From Cyathus striatus (lineage: Eukaryota > Basidiomycota > Agaricomycetes > Agaricales > Nidulariaceae), in the NCBI GenBank assembly GCA_025738555.1, contig JAOVFP010000006.1:2914001-2978000 (forward strand): a stretch of DNA of 64,000 bases, written 5' to 3'. Under the pieces are notes generated by a model, which saw only the letters and a program-made list of their open reading frames with translations, did not search any database and had not been told where the DNA came from. Below are positions 47,327 through 58,302 of the stretch, one piece after another. The translations under genes were made by a program, and so were the position numbers. Numbering within the stretch: the stretch's first letter is position 1; every line of letters begins with the position of its first letter.

Positions 47327-48932
47327 TAGGACCCCCGAATATCCCTACAGAAGTTAGTTCCGAAATTTTCGAAATTTGGTCATTTTTGTCCGGAATGTGT
47401 CTAGGTTGGGGGTCCGAAGCCGATTTCTGTCCGGGTTTCGTGTTCTAACTCCAAAAAGATCATATCCCCCTTGTTTACCATGTAAATACATCTCTAGCGA
47501 CGAATACAGCATATTTTGCTGTTAAGTGTCAAACTACTGCACGATCCTCGTTGTCGGCCAAAATCCCCCCTCGTATGGCATTAGGGGAATTCAAATATGG
47601 CGATACGCGACACGCTACAGTGATTTCTGTATCGTTGCCAAGAAGAACGAGCGGCGATCAGTTCGGAGTTCATAATGTTTGGATCGTACTTACAAGAATC
47701 ACTTCCTTTCACCTCACGAAAATATATAATTTATTAGATAGAATGTTTGAATATATTAATATCTACCCAACCTCCAAATTTTTAACGAAATTTCAAAGTG
47801 GAAAAGAGTAAAACATAGGGAACGTTTACGTTAGAACTCTCCGTTTGAATTTCTAATCACGTTTTTCGGCAAGGTTGTAGCGACTGTTCCGTAGCAACAT
47901 GTAGTAACGCTACAAAACAGAGATATTTGAATTCCCCTATTGAAAGCTTTCAATGTAGCGGTAAGCTGCCTTTCTTCTGATACAAGACGTCTGAACATGC
48001 TCATATTGTATCGATTATCTCGCACCAAACGACGGTTTTTTGTATGATGATGAAGGAACTTGGAAGCAGTAGTTGTATCCAGAAGGTTTGTTGTCTAGAC
48101 TCTGCGGAGTGGCGCTGAAGGTGCTTGCAATCTGAGTCTTGAGAATTCTCAAAAACTTGCATACCAAGCTTTAGGATGGCTCAAACGGATGACGAGTCTG
48201 TTATAGAAATATATATTCCGTGCTTGCCTGCAATTCTCGAGTACATTGTTATCATTATGAGGAATTTATGTTACTTGATTTTACATTAAAATATATCAAA
48301 GAACGTTTACCAATGTAAACTCTTCTGATAACGAAAAACATAGCCAAAATTGTTCAACTGGAATGGTCTTATAGCTGTCATATGTGCTTCACTGATAAGT
48401 TAAAAAGCGGTAGGGATAATAGAGACTTTTTTATAGACCTTCTTTCGATTAATTAAAGCCTAGACAGAAGCCATAAAGATTTTTTTTAACCATACGTTGT
48501 AATAAGTTTTGAAGTTATAATTTAAACAATTACTAGTTTGTTCTCTCCGCAATGGCAGCAGCATTAGCTACTTGAGTTGGAGACCAGTACCGTACTCTAT
48601 GTCCATCGACGATTCCTTCTCGACCTCCCATAGGCTATAGCAGGTTCCCGTTCGACGGCGCGTGTCCCACAGGGTTACATAGTAACATTATCATCTTGTG
48701 GGATAATCAATAGATCGGGTGAGTTAAGGATATCCGACCTATGTGTCCGGATTTGGTCCGGATACTTGTCTATGTGGCAAATTTTCCGTAACCCTGTCCG
48801 GGTCAATGTTCTATGAGTGAAGCCCTCCAGCCCCCAAATTTGTCCGGATTTCGTCTAGCTTCTGGGGCCTGCGGCCCCGGTTTTTGTCCGGATTGGCGAA
48901 AGACTGTAGTAGGGATATTCGGGGGTCCTATC
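47327..48932. mobile_element. 1.6 kb inverted-repeat element with direct subterminal repeats
   Basis: The ends TAGGACCCCCGAATATCCCTAC and its reverse complement GTAGGGATATTCGGGGGTCCTA form inverted termini of about 22-24 bases, flanked on both sides by TCGTGA (a six-base candidate target duplication). Just inside each end lie direct copies of a segment of about 58 bases with TTTGTCCGGA words; TGTCCGG occurs at least six times near the two ends. The interior has no transposase. Bases 47560-47940 recur, stripped of CpG, at 53440-53760 and 54030-54060. The duplication length does not fit the common superfamilies, so classification is open. Confidence 0.6.
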
Positions 48933-49679
48933 GTGATGCGAAAATATATACCTGTTATATTACATGACTCTCTATGACTCTTCGTCGGAGATGGTCTCCG
49001 AGCTTATACACTATCATAAGCATTTATCTCCAGCGGGAACTTTCGTTCGTGAGAACGAAAGTTGTATTTTGTGCTTAAAGACCCGAATTCTATTTTTACC
49101 GGTATGTGCGTTACATCAAGTGTGCATTAAAACTCATACACTATGAATACATTTGTGGCTAGCATTTCTCCGTGCCCTACAATAGCCAAGCTGATAAAAC
49201 ACAGGTAAGCAACGGTGTCGATAGTTCCTAGTTCGAGTAGTCCTTATTTACTTGATGTCACCATAATACACAAAAACTAAATTCCAGTTGTAGTCTCACC
49301 GATTCATTACACTCAAATTTACGAAACAAAAATATAAATGGGCGGGCTCCATGATATTTTTCAAAATATTGAGTTGATGCAGGTTCGGACTGGGGACCTT
49401 CCGTGAACGTAATTGCACTTATGTTATACGATAACGAACTACGTAATCGATCTTTTATACAATATTGAAAAGCGACGTCGTATGTAGCTCAACGCGCATG
49501 GACAATAGAGCAGAGGTGCGAATTGTCGAGCAGTAGCTTAAGCCTTACGAATTTTGGTTTGTGTAGTCGCGACTCGCATCCAATTTTCGACGATATTATT
49601 ATTAGTCATTATTATCCCGTGATCGTCTAAGCGTGAAGGAACTTTCTTGAAGTAATTAGACCGTACCAAGATCACATGT
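48933..49679. other. intergenic
   Basis: No supported gene; AT-rich with normal CpG. Confidence 0.4.
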
Positions 49680-49950
49680 ACTAAGGGTCTGTTCGGTAAC
49701 AGTATTTCAAAAAGACGCAGACTGAGACCCGCGAGAGCATGACAACAAAACTCATGTGAGAGAACTGAGAGTGACAATTTGTAATACAGGTGTATTGCTG
49801 GCGCTGTCCACTAGTGTTGCCATGGCTCAGCTCGGCGTCGGCTTCGTACGGCTTAGGAATTCTTACAGCTTCGTAACTGAGCCGAGTTATCGGCTATGGC
49901 TTTGAAGTGGCTTTGCTGCTCTGAGCCGATGTTTTTGGCAATTTGTTACA
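49680..49950 (-). repeat. MITE-like repeat, CpG-retaining copy
   Basis: On the minus strand it contains GGCAACACTAG, a serine-codon-rich CTCTCAGTTCTCTCACATGA region and ACTGTTACCGAACAGACCC. The same order recurs on the plus strand at about 52860-53095 with CG changed to CA or TG (for example TTACCGAACAG against TTACCAAACAG). The GGGTCTGTTCGGTAACAGT end is reminiscent of hAT-type MITE ends. Confidence 0.5.
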
Positions 49951-50046
49951 GTGAGGATGTATAACCTTTGCAAGTATAAAGTACTTGAAAGCTCAAAAAT
50001 TAAACTAAGATATAGTCTGTGTGTATTATTATTTTAATTTTATATA

Positions 50047-51263
50047 CTAATAAAGGAATAGGGCCGGCAAGCGGCACAGCCCACTACTGGCACTTATTAA
50101 GGTTAAAAAGATTTCATGAGCCTGCAGTAATATTAAAAATATAGCAGATATTAATGTACTATGAGCGGAGCTATATCTACGAAGATGCAGTACAGTCCAC
50201 CAAGTAAATACTCCTGCACAATGCATGCATACTAAACGGTAGGCAGATTGTCCCAACTTCCATTGCATCGACTCGCCCACGCACAAACACCAAAGCCTCA
50301 CCTGCTCCAAAGGGAACTTAACATCTTTCACAGCGTTGTTATCAATCAAAGTGGGTTGAGCAACAGGTCACCGAGGTGATGCTCAGACAATGAATGACAA
50401 ATCTACAAAATGATTAAACCTGAATAGCCAAAAAAAATCAAGCAAAGCATACCACTTCTCTCCAATGTGTGCATCACAGCACACCATCTTGAGTCAATTT
50501 ATATCCTCATTCATGGCAGATTTAGGATCGAGTCCCTCCGTGCTAAACAAAACCTGACCTTCAGAATTCCACCTCGCCTCGCTTAAATCAGTATAAAGCT
50601 CGTCATCATATCCCATAGTAGAAACTTCCTCATTTGGATTTATCTTGCATATGCTGTATCATCCATATGCATCTATGAACAAGTACCTGTGGATAGGATA
50701 TGTAGTAGCATTGCACAGATCGAAAACTGTATGATTTTCTGCAGTGGAAGACAGTTTGCGGAGAACATGCAGAAGCAATGCTGATGGAAAGGAAATAGCA
50801 GATACCTATATATAGTACTTATATATGGGGGGGAAAGGATACTGTGCATTTCTTCTACTTATGCCTTGGGTAGTGTGGGTACTTAGTCTCCGATTTCTGG
50901 CTCTTCATAAAAATTGATGCTTCTCCCAAGAACAAGGAAGAACAAGGAGAGAAGAAGAAAGAACAAGGAAAGAAGAAAGAACAAGGAAAGAAGAAAGAAC
51001 AAGGAAAGAAGAAAGAACAAGGAAAGAAGAAAGAACAAGGAAAGAAGAAAGAACAAGGAAAGAAGAAAGAACAAGGAAAGAAGAAAGAACAAGGAAAGAA
51101 GAAAGAAAGTAGAAAGCCAACTCACCCACTTATCCATTTTCCTCTGCCCCCTTACATTCATCTCCGTAGCTTGTGACTCATAAAAGACACCATAAGTCTT
51201 AGTAAACAAATGTAACAATATCTGATCAGCCTTGCCCAGCTTGGTGATATCACCTGAGCTCAT
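50047..51263 (-). other. possible exons of an unrecognised host gene
   Basis: Minus-strand pieces look coding: MSSGDITKLGKADQILLHLF...KMDKW ending at a GTGAGT donor (51263 to about 51125); a piece near 50670-50500 with MGYDDELYTDLSEARWNSEG and FSTEGLDPKSAMNED; and MIDNNAVKDVKFPLEQ ending at a GTGAGG donor (50349-50302). I cannot join them or name the family. The minisatellite at 50961-51104 would lie in an intron. Confidence 0.3.
50961..51104. repeat. 18-bp purine minisatellite, eight perfect units
   Basis: The unit GAACAAGGAAAGAAGAAA repeats eight times, with irregular partial units on both sides (50928-51115). The strand is almost pure purine apart from one C per unit. Because the unit is a multiple of three, frames on both strands stay open across it; those hexapeptide-repeat frames are artefacts. 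Confidence 0.9.
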
Positions 51264-51536
51264 ATTGAGCTATCTGGATGCAATATGATGCATATGCATA
51301 TGAGTGGTTCCTTGTAATTGTTCTGGCCAGTCCTAAACCCGAACTTGAGTGATAATGGAGTAGTTGAGAAATTTCCAGAGAGTATGATATTTGAATGAGC
51401 TTGAACAACAGGTCCGTGATGCATTTCGTGAATAAGATTGAAGAGATGGAGAGCCTGGAGAAATAATAAGAATAAAGTATTCCGATTGTGTTCAAGTGAG
51501 TTGTTGGTCATGGATCATCGCCATTCTCGTGACACC

Positions 51537-51589
51537 GAGGAGGAGGAGGAGGAGGAGGAGGAGGAGGAGGAGGAGGAGGAGGAGGAGGG
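51537..51589. repeat. GAG trinucleotide microsatellite
   Basis: About 17 uninterrupted GAG/AGG triplets followed by GGGAGG. Apparent poly-Pro and poly-Leu frames across it are not evidence for genes. Confidence 0.95.
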
Positions 51590-51699
51590 AGGACAGGGTG
51601 CTGACTGAGTAAATGAAAAGAACATATATCACAATGATATGACACCAAACCAAAGTGAGAAAGAAACAATGAGTAGTTAAGTGCCAAAAGACAAGGACT

Positions 51700-51757
51700 G
51701 GGGGGGGGACAACAAGAGGGGGGAGATGACAACAAGGGGGTATGACAACAAGTGGGG
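51700..51757 (+). other. G-rich tract with four long G runs
   Basis: Runs of 9, 6, 5 and 4 guanines are separated by short A/C-containing spacers that repeat ACAACAAG. By composition it could form an intramolecular G-quadruplex, though loops of 10-13 bases make this less stable than classical ones. Confidence 0.5.
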
Positions 51758-52591
51758 AATGCAAATGAGGATGAGGGGGAAAGACAATGTTCTTCAATAC
51801 TTACTTGCAGTTCAAGACGTAGGCTTGCACTGGGCCAATCATCAAGGAGCAGTAGTTTTCATGTGATCCATGAAGTCCAGATGACTTCATGGTCAAGCCT
51901 CACACATGAATCGCAATCAGGTGAGTCATTATCAGTCTGCCTTGTCTTGTGAGGCAGAATTGACTTAACCCTGACATCATCATATTCAGTTTCGGTGTGG
52001 ATCATACTTCCTTTATTGGTAGATGACTCCACCCTATGGGTTCAAGGAGGATCATAGTGATTTGATGTTCTGCATCTCTCATCCTCCTGCACCAGGTTTG
52101 AAATTTCTGCCTTTCTGGTTTATTCTCTTATTAACTCTCTTGTTCTCCTCAACCAGACAGGCATTTGACGACCATCTATTCAATTTCGCATCTACCCTCC
52201 CACCCACATCCTCATTTAGTTTAATTTTCTTACTATCTGTACAAAAGCTGTTTTTCTCTCTTTCTCTCTCCCTCTCTGCCTTTTTTCTCATCTTTTCAGC
52301 TCCATCTGTTCCTGTTGTACTATTACTCTTCTTCTTCATGCAGCATCGAGTATGATTGCAATAAAATCATGTTGTTTGCAGTGTTGTGGCTCTCACATCT
52401 TTCGGCGAGTGCCTTGGTCACTGCTGCTCCTACATCCATGTTATGTGAAGTCATATTGATTGGACAGAGAATGTTACAGTAACCGATCACAAAGTGTCCG
52501 GAAAAGGCATCAGCCAATCAGGTGGTCAGAAACTGAGATCCCAAACGCGATCCACAAATTGTCTTATTAGGAAATCCAAACCTCCCCAAAA
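51758..52591. other. no gene supported
   Basis: Contains a minus-strand Lys/Glu/Arg-rich frame (52339-52079, beginning MKKKSNSTTG) and an antisense hydrophobic frame; composition bias from CTCTTT-rich DNA makes both doubtful. Confidence 0.3.
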
Positions 52592-52615
52592 CCCACTACC
52601 TTAAAAAGTAGTGGG
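52592..52615. repeat. hairpin CCCACTACC...GTAGTGGG, copy 3
   Basis: CCCACTACCTT pairs with AAGTAGTGGG apart from one position. Flanks (CCCAAAA before, GAATTT after) match copy 1 and the reversed copy 2. Confidence 0.6.
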
Positions 52616-52859
52616 AATTTCCACTCCAGCTTGCAAGTTACATAATCATCCCTGAGCACCTCTCCACTTAACCCAAGCCCAACCTTACCAAGATTCAAAA
52701 CCTCTCATTTCTGTCTTGATTTATTCACTTAAATGTTAAATGTACACTTGCTATAACTATAGCATTATATACAACTTAAATATGAGGGAAATAGACACTT
52801 ACATGAGCTCAAAACATTGTGAGATGATATCAAACATTTGTTCTTCCAGATATGAAAGA

Positions 52860-53095
52860 CAGGAGCAGCTGGTGCAGCTGGTGCAGCTTTGCTATGGCTT
52901 TAGTGGCTTTTTAGCCATGAAGCCACTAGAATGGCTCAGTCTGGCTAAAATTTGGTTTGGCTCTAACAGCTCACTGCTTTTTAGCCAAGCCATGGCAACA
53001 CTAGGTCACACTGTTACTCATGAGTCAGCAAGCTCTAAGTGAGTCTGATCTTGAGTCTGCTGTTGTGAAAGACTGTTACCAAACAGACCCTAAAG
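52860..53095 (+). repeat. MITE-like repeat, CpG-depleted copy
   Basis: Inverted relative of 49680-49950: shares GGCAACACTAG and ACTGTTACCAAACAGACCCTAA but has lost the CG sites. Confidence 0.5.
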
Positions 53096-53439
53096 AAACA
53101 TTGAAGAAACATCATGATAAAGTAGATTTAAGTATAGTCAACATGGTACTGTGTTCAGTCACATGTCACAGAGGGTCATGAACAGAATGGTTGAAGGCCT
53201 TTGTCACTGGTCACAGAGGTTCACAAACAGAGGTACAGAGAACATTAGAGAAAATAATGAGGTTCTTATAAGGCATACACAGCAGAAGGATTTTTCTATG
53301 AACAGTACATGATATTGGTCACACACTTTAGTGACCATTGAACAGAGGTTCAAACTGTCATGCTCAGATATATGCAAACAATTGGTTGAAATAGTACAGT
53401 ATTGTCAAATAATAAGGAGCTTACAATCAGTATTGACAA

Positions 53440-53760
53440 GTACTGGGATCACACTAGTAATAATAGGGGAATTCAAACCTGGTGATACATGATCTTACAT
53501 GATATGCTACAGTGATTTGTGTATTTAGCAAGTGGCAATCAGTTTGGAGCTCATGATGCTTAGATTGTACTTACAAGAACCACTTCCTTTCACCATATGA
53601 AAATATATTAATATCTACTCAATCTCCAAGTTTTTGGTGAGATTTCAGAGTGGAAAAGAGTAAAACATAGAAAACATTTACATTAAAACTCTCTGTTTGA
53701 ATTTCTGGTCACCTTTTTGGCAAGATTGTAGCAACTGGTCCATGGAAACAGGTAGTACTG
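53440..53760 (+). repeat. CpG-depleted copy of 47560-47900
   Basis: Long collinear similarity to the interior of the 1.6 kb inverted-repeat element. Of the CG sites in the 47.6 kb copy, nearly all appear here as TG or CA (GGCGATAC to GGTGATAC, CAGTTCGGAG to CAGTTTGGAG, CTCTCCGTTTG to CTCTCTGTTTG). No coding content is supported. Confidence 0.75.
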
Positions 53761-54109
53761 GATAATTTCAACCAAGTGTTTGGACCATTTTAGATGTGAT
53801 GGTCCAAACCTCTGTTTGCAGCCTAAGCCATTGGGCAAGCAAAATTCAAGCTGGAATAGATTAGAATAGCTTTCAGCTACAATTACTACACTCATTTCAC
53901 ACTTTAGGATGTATAAACACTGTTTTAAATGTCACTACTAATCTTATTCTATTTTCAATGATTTTTCAATTTCCTTGTACCTGTGTTCATGGTCCCTCAT
54001 GACACGACCGAGAAGTTGGTTGAAATTATACAGTAACACTACAAAATAGCTATATTTGAATCCCCCTAATGTAATTAGGGCAAAGATCGCTTAGATAATA
54101 AGCTGTAGC

Positions 54110-55110
54110 AACATACTAGAAATGTGTTCCTGGGAGAAAGTAGAACTGCTATTATTATTTATTTACATATCACTCAATGTGGTGATGCCAAATGGAACAC
54201 ATGCTTTGCATAAATAATAGAGCTGTAAGTTCTAAACAAAGGAAAGCAGAAAGCAAAATACCTTGTCACTGCAGCTTGATAAACGGCATAAACGATACAC
54301 TTGTTTAGAATTGAATGTGTCCTGCAACAAATGTTAGCTATATGTTTAGTTTCCAATCTTTTTGTTCAACACGAACATTTTCATTCCTGACTGGTTGGGA
54401 TAACACATACATGAAAATGTGAGTGAATTAAAACTTTAGCTATGTGTCAGGGGTTATATTAGCTGACAAGTATGAACCTACCAAGTACAACACAATTACA
54501 ACTGAATTCCAACAGCCTCCCAAGTTCCAAGTTCCAAGTTCCAAGTTCCAAGTTCCAACCCATTGAGTATTTGCCCATGTGGTTAGTCCTGTAGCCTTTT
54601 TAGGGTATCTATGTCACTGCTAAAGTACTAAGCAAACAAATTGCTCTTTGCTGGTTCTTTGTATACTTCTGTTAATCAATTGTAATCAATTTCATATGTT
54701 TCACACATGTAGAAAGGTTTGATCTTGAGGGAGGCCCTGACTCAACATGGATTTTATGAGACTGCTTGAGACCTTTATTTTATTTTTTGAATTTTATGTA
54801 ATGACTGCCTTGCCAATACTACAAATTGTGTGCATAGTGGTACTAATCAGTCATTACTTTAACTACTCAAACTAAAGTTGATAGGTCTATTTTATTGGTA
54901 ACATTTACTCCAGACTCTTGATAAATGTGGTTATTACACTGCATTGATATGTATGACATCAATTACAGTGCTCACAGTAATCACAGAATAACTATTGAAC
55001 TTACCTCTGCCACATGATTATTACCACCTATGGACATTATATGAATGTCTGAGAGATGCATGAAATAATCTTCTTCCAGCAAGGTTCCTCTAGTTGATAA
55101 AATTTGCAGT
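54110..55110 (-). pseudogene. DUF6534-like relic, CpG-depleted
   Basis: The clearest exon reads RTHSILNKCIVYAVYQAAVTR (about 54325-54265), matching RTRSILNKFIIYAVHRAAAT of the 44690-46542 relic, with the same donor after it. Bases 54480-54580 contain four to five tandem copies of the pentamer-like TTCCAAG. 54610-54740 matches the non-coding 46880-46975. Other exons could not be assigned. Confidence 0.4.
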
Positions 55111-55390
55111 AATTACATTTTAATCACCAGTTTGCAAAATAAAGTCAGTGAAGATCACTTACAAACTTAATACCAAAATGATGTAGACTTACATAATATT
55201 AGTTATGTACTATTTCAATATTTTTGAAGTAGAAATTACCTACCATGTGTGTTTGTGACTAATGGAATCATACTGTTGATGATATGATGTTTAAATGCTC
55301 TTCAACATGCTAAAAATAAAAATACTTACTAATAGTATGTTACATTTATATATCGAAAATAAGTGTCCTGAGTCTTAGTGATGTACCATT
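55111..55390. other. no gene supported
   Basis: AT-rich, no recognisable content before the DIRS-like element. Confidence 0.4.
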
Positions 55391-56396
55391 TGACGAAGCA
55401 GATTTCACTTGCCAAAACTACTCAGTGAAGGGATGCAATGAGGCTGGGATGTTTCCGAATGTAAATGTGGAAAGCATCTGAGTTCCAGCATCCCATGCTT
55501 TGAATGGAGGAGTACAGAACTCCATGCTCTGCAAGAGCTGTCACACCACCTGATCATAGGGAGTGGCCAGAGAAGGACGGGCTAGTGTAATGATGCAAGA
55601 AAGAAAGAAAGAAAGATTGTGAAGGTGGTGACCCATCAGCCTGGAGCCATAGAGGCCGGTGGAAAGGGAAACACTCATCACAGGAGAGCAGATAGCATGT
55701 GAAGATGAGATGGGGATCTGGACCTGTACAAAAGAGGTGCTGAACCAAGATGACATCCCCTTGGAATGTTCGGTCTGCTTTGTGAGTCAGAAGGTTGAAT
55801 TGGTAAGCATGATCTGATAAAAATTTGACAGAAGAGCATGATGAGAGTTTGCAGTAGTCTTGGAGGGCTGGATCATCTGGAAAGACTAGCTCACCTAGGC
55901 ACATCAAGGCATATAAACCTGATACTAAGATGGCCAGGCAGAGGAGGTGATCATGGTCAGCACTGGGGAACACGACATGACATACTCAAGACAAAAGTTG
56001 AAGAGGTAGGGGTGGCTTCCATGTGGGATGAGAAAAGTGGTGACAACAACAGCCTTGTAGTGTGTTGTGAACAAGTGCAGAGTTGCACACATGGGAAATG
56101 TCAGGGAAATATGGAGTTAGAAGTTTAACAATGCCAGAGAGGTAAGTGGTGAGGGTGGACGTCGAAACCAAGGAAGCCATGAAGATAAGATAAAAACTCA
56201 GAGTATTTTCTGTTGGCTCATATGGAAAACTGTGTAAATTGCAAAAATGCAGGTATGAATTGAGGGCACTAGAATAGTTAAGGGTTGTGGAACAATCAAT
56301 TGTGTATCCCAGCATAATAGCATGTTCACGGAGGAGGCACTCATAAGTCCAAGGCATCTGCTGGGGTTGCCTGGACCATTGAAAAGAAGAGATCAT
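55391..56396 (-). pseudogene. DIRS-like tyrosine recombinase
   Basis: Frames 56396-55986 and 55973-55554 hold an N-terminal helical core-binding part (TTLNYSSALNSYLHF, SFYLIFMASLVSTSTLTTYL) and the catalytic part. Near 55570 the minus strand reads GHSL, stop TGA, SGGVTALAEHG: the stop sits where the catalytic Arg of HxxR is expected. Downstream in the same frame FHIYIRKHP keeps the nucleophilic tyrosine. The recombinase is dead but its signature residues are still legible. Confidence 0.7.
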
Positions 56397-56439
56397 AACT
56401 GCAAAACCCCCAACACATCCTGAGGGGGTAGATAATTTT

Positions 56440-57800
56440 GAAGTGACAAATTGGGGTCAAAACTTAGAGCCTGTTGGAGCTGCTGACGTGAGAGTGCATC
56501 AGCAACATAATTATCTTCTCCTGGAATGTGCAAAACATGTAGTTAAAAACCCTCCTGAAGCAAAATATCAACTGAGAGCTTCAAGAGATGATTGAGGATG
56601 GAATTCAGAGCCCTAAGCAAGTTGAAGAGGGAGACAGTGTTTCCACTGTCTGAGAAAACAATAACTGTACATGTAGCTAGAACACGAGATACCAGGAGAT
56701 CTAGAGCAGAAAAAACAGCTAGAACCTCCTAGATGAAAATATTATGACCTCTGATAGCAGGTGGGAAGTCGAAATGATAACCAATGTGGAGGAGACTATC
56801 CCAAACTCCAAGGCCTGTAAGTGAGGTGTCAACATAAAGAGTGGTATCTATGAGATCTGGGTCCCAGATTATATCTTCAAGAATGAGAATCTCCTGTTCC
56901 ACATGGAGATGATGAAGAAGCCATGAAAGATCTTCCCTGACATCATTGGTAACATAAAGGCACTCATCTGGTTCCACCAGTTCTGTTGTTTTCCTGTACA
57001 GGGTGCAGAGACCTGGCCTCAGCAAAGGAAACACATTGAGAGACCAGTTTACCCAACCTGTGAGACGTTGAAAATCCCGCAGAGACTGCTTGATAGCACT
57101 AGGTGCAATAAATAGCTGAATGTGCTGAATGAGTTCAGTCTTCTTGCCTGCTGGCATGGAGATGGTGAGACAATGAGCATCAATGAAAAAACCAATAATG
57201 GTAAGTTGAGCTCCATGGAGTTGTTTGTGAGATTCATGCGGGATACCGAGGTCAATCCCAGAGAGTAAGAAGTTTTGCTTGTGTGGAAGGGAGGAATTGC
57301 TGGTATGGAGTGTACCAAAGAACATTGTTGGCAAGCTGTACACCAAAGCAATCGTCCAAATACTGAAAAACCTTGACCATGAGAATAAAGACGGCGATCC
57401 AAGTAGCAATAGCCAAGATGGGGATAAACATGGGTGTAGAGCCATGACTACCAAACACATTGCAACAGTCAATGTGCCAGTCCCCATTTGGAAGAGTGAC
57501 AAGTTGAAAATGCTGCCATTCTCTTGCCATTGGTGCTAGACAATAGGCACTTTTAACATTCAACTTGAAAAGCACAAGAGGTTGATGTGGTCCATAATGC
57601 CTGTGTAGAGCAAGGAGAGAGTTGGCCAGTGGTTTGAGGGAATCAAGGGGACTGTGCCCTGCTATTGCTTCACATGAGACAAGAAGATTCAACGCACATC
57701 CACCTGCACTGTGATTGGTGATCATGCAAAAATCAGTTGGGTCAGATTTAGGGACTGCATGAATAGGCATGCAGAAAGTGCCTTGTTTGAAAGAAGACAG
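56440..57800 (-). pseudogene. DIRS-like reverse transcriptase and RNase H
   Basis: From about 57770: MPIHAVPKSDPTDF, MITNHSAGG, PLDSLKPLANSL, LFKLNVKSAYCLAPM, IDCCNVFGSHGS and the catalytic FQYLDDCFG near 57365. A frame change near 57300-57500 follows, then KTELIQHIQLF, LQRLTGW-like FQRLTGWVNW and the RNase H start LYVDTSLTGLGVW (about 56840), extending toward PGEDNYVADALS near 56510. Cys or His replaces expected Arg in several family positions (DFCMI, SAYCL, IDCCN, GSHGS), consistent with CGC/CGT decay. Inactive. Confidence 0.75.
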
Positions 57801-58302
57801 AACTATATGAGAAAAACAGCCAAGAGCTACTTTCTGATCATGTTGGGAATACAGGAAAGCCTCCTCCTCAGGTGTCTGTGAAGGGAAATTATGAGACTCA
57901 TTGTGTGTAAGGGGAAAATCTGCTTGGTGAACTGCAAACAGCCAAAAACCTTCACAAAGACCAAGGCAAAAAGAGTCTACAAGAGGTCGATTGGGATGAG
58001 AAGCAAGATAAAATTCAAACTGTTCAACTCTAAGTGGAGTGACTATCTTAAAGATGTCCAGATTCTTGTGAATGAGTGAATGTATGAATGGGTGGTTTAC
58101 AGTTTCTGGTGGGGGTCATGGAAGGGGAGGTGCAAACAAAGTGTAAGAAAGCACAGGGGTTAAAGAAAAAGAGGAGGGAGTGAAATTTTGTAGCTCTCGT
58201 AGATATGAGGGACATAGACCAAAAGGAACAATATCTTCACTTGCAGTCTCCCATGCCATGCCCTGGCTTGAAACATTTACTACACTTGTGTTGATATCGG
58301 CA
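57801..58302 (-). other. spacer between gag and reverse transcriptase
   Basis: Corresponds to the C-terminal gag tail and the N-terminal leader of the polymerase; frames shift repeatedly and no separate gene is seen. Confidence 0.4.

Noticed and set aside
50883..51263. Frames encoding repeated FFLLSL or RKNKER hexapeptides
   Set aside because: They exist only because an 18-base minisatellite keeps all frames open; the likely exon ends at a GTGAGT before the repeat.
51492..51735. Frames with poly-Pro and poly-Leu
   Set aside because: Translation of the GAG microsatellite; no start context or splice support.
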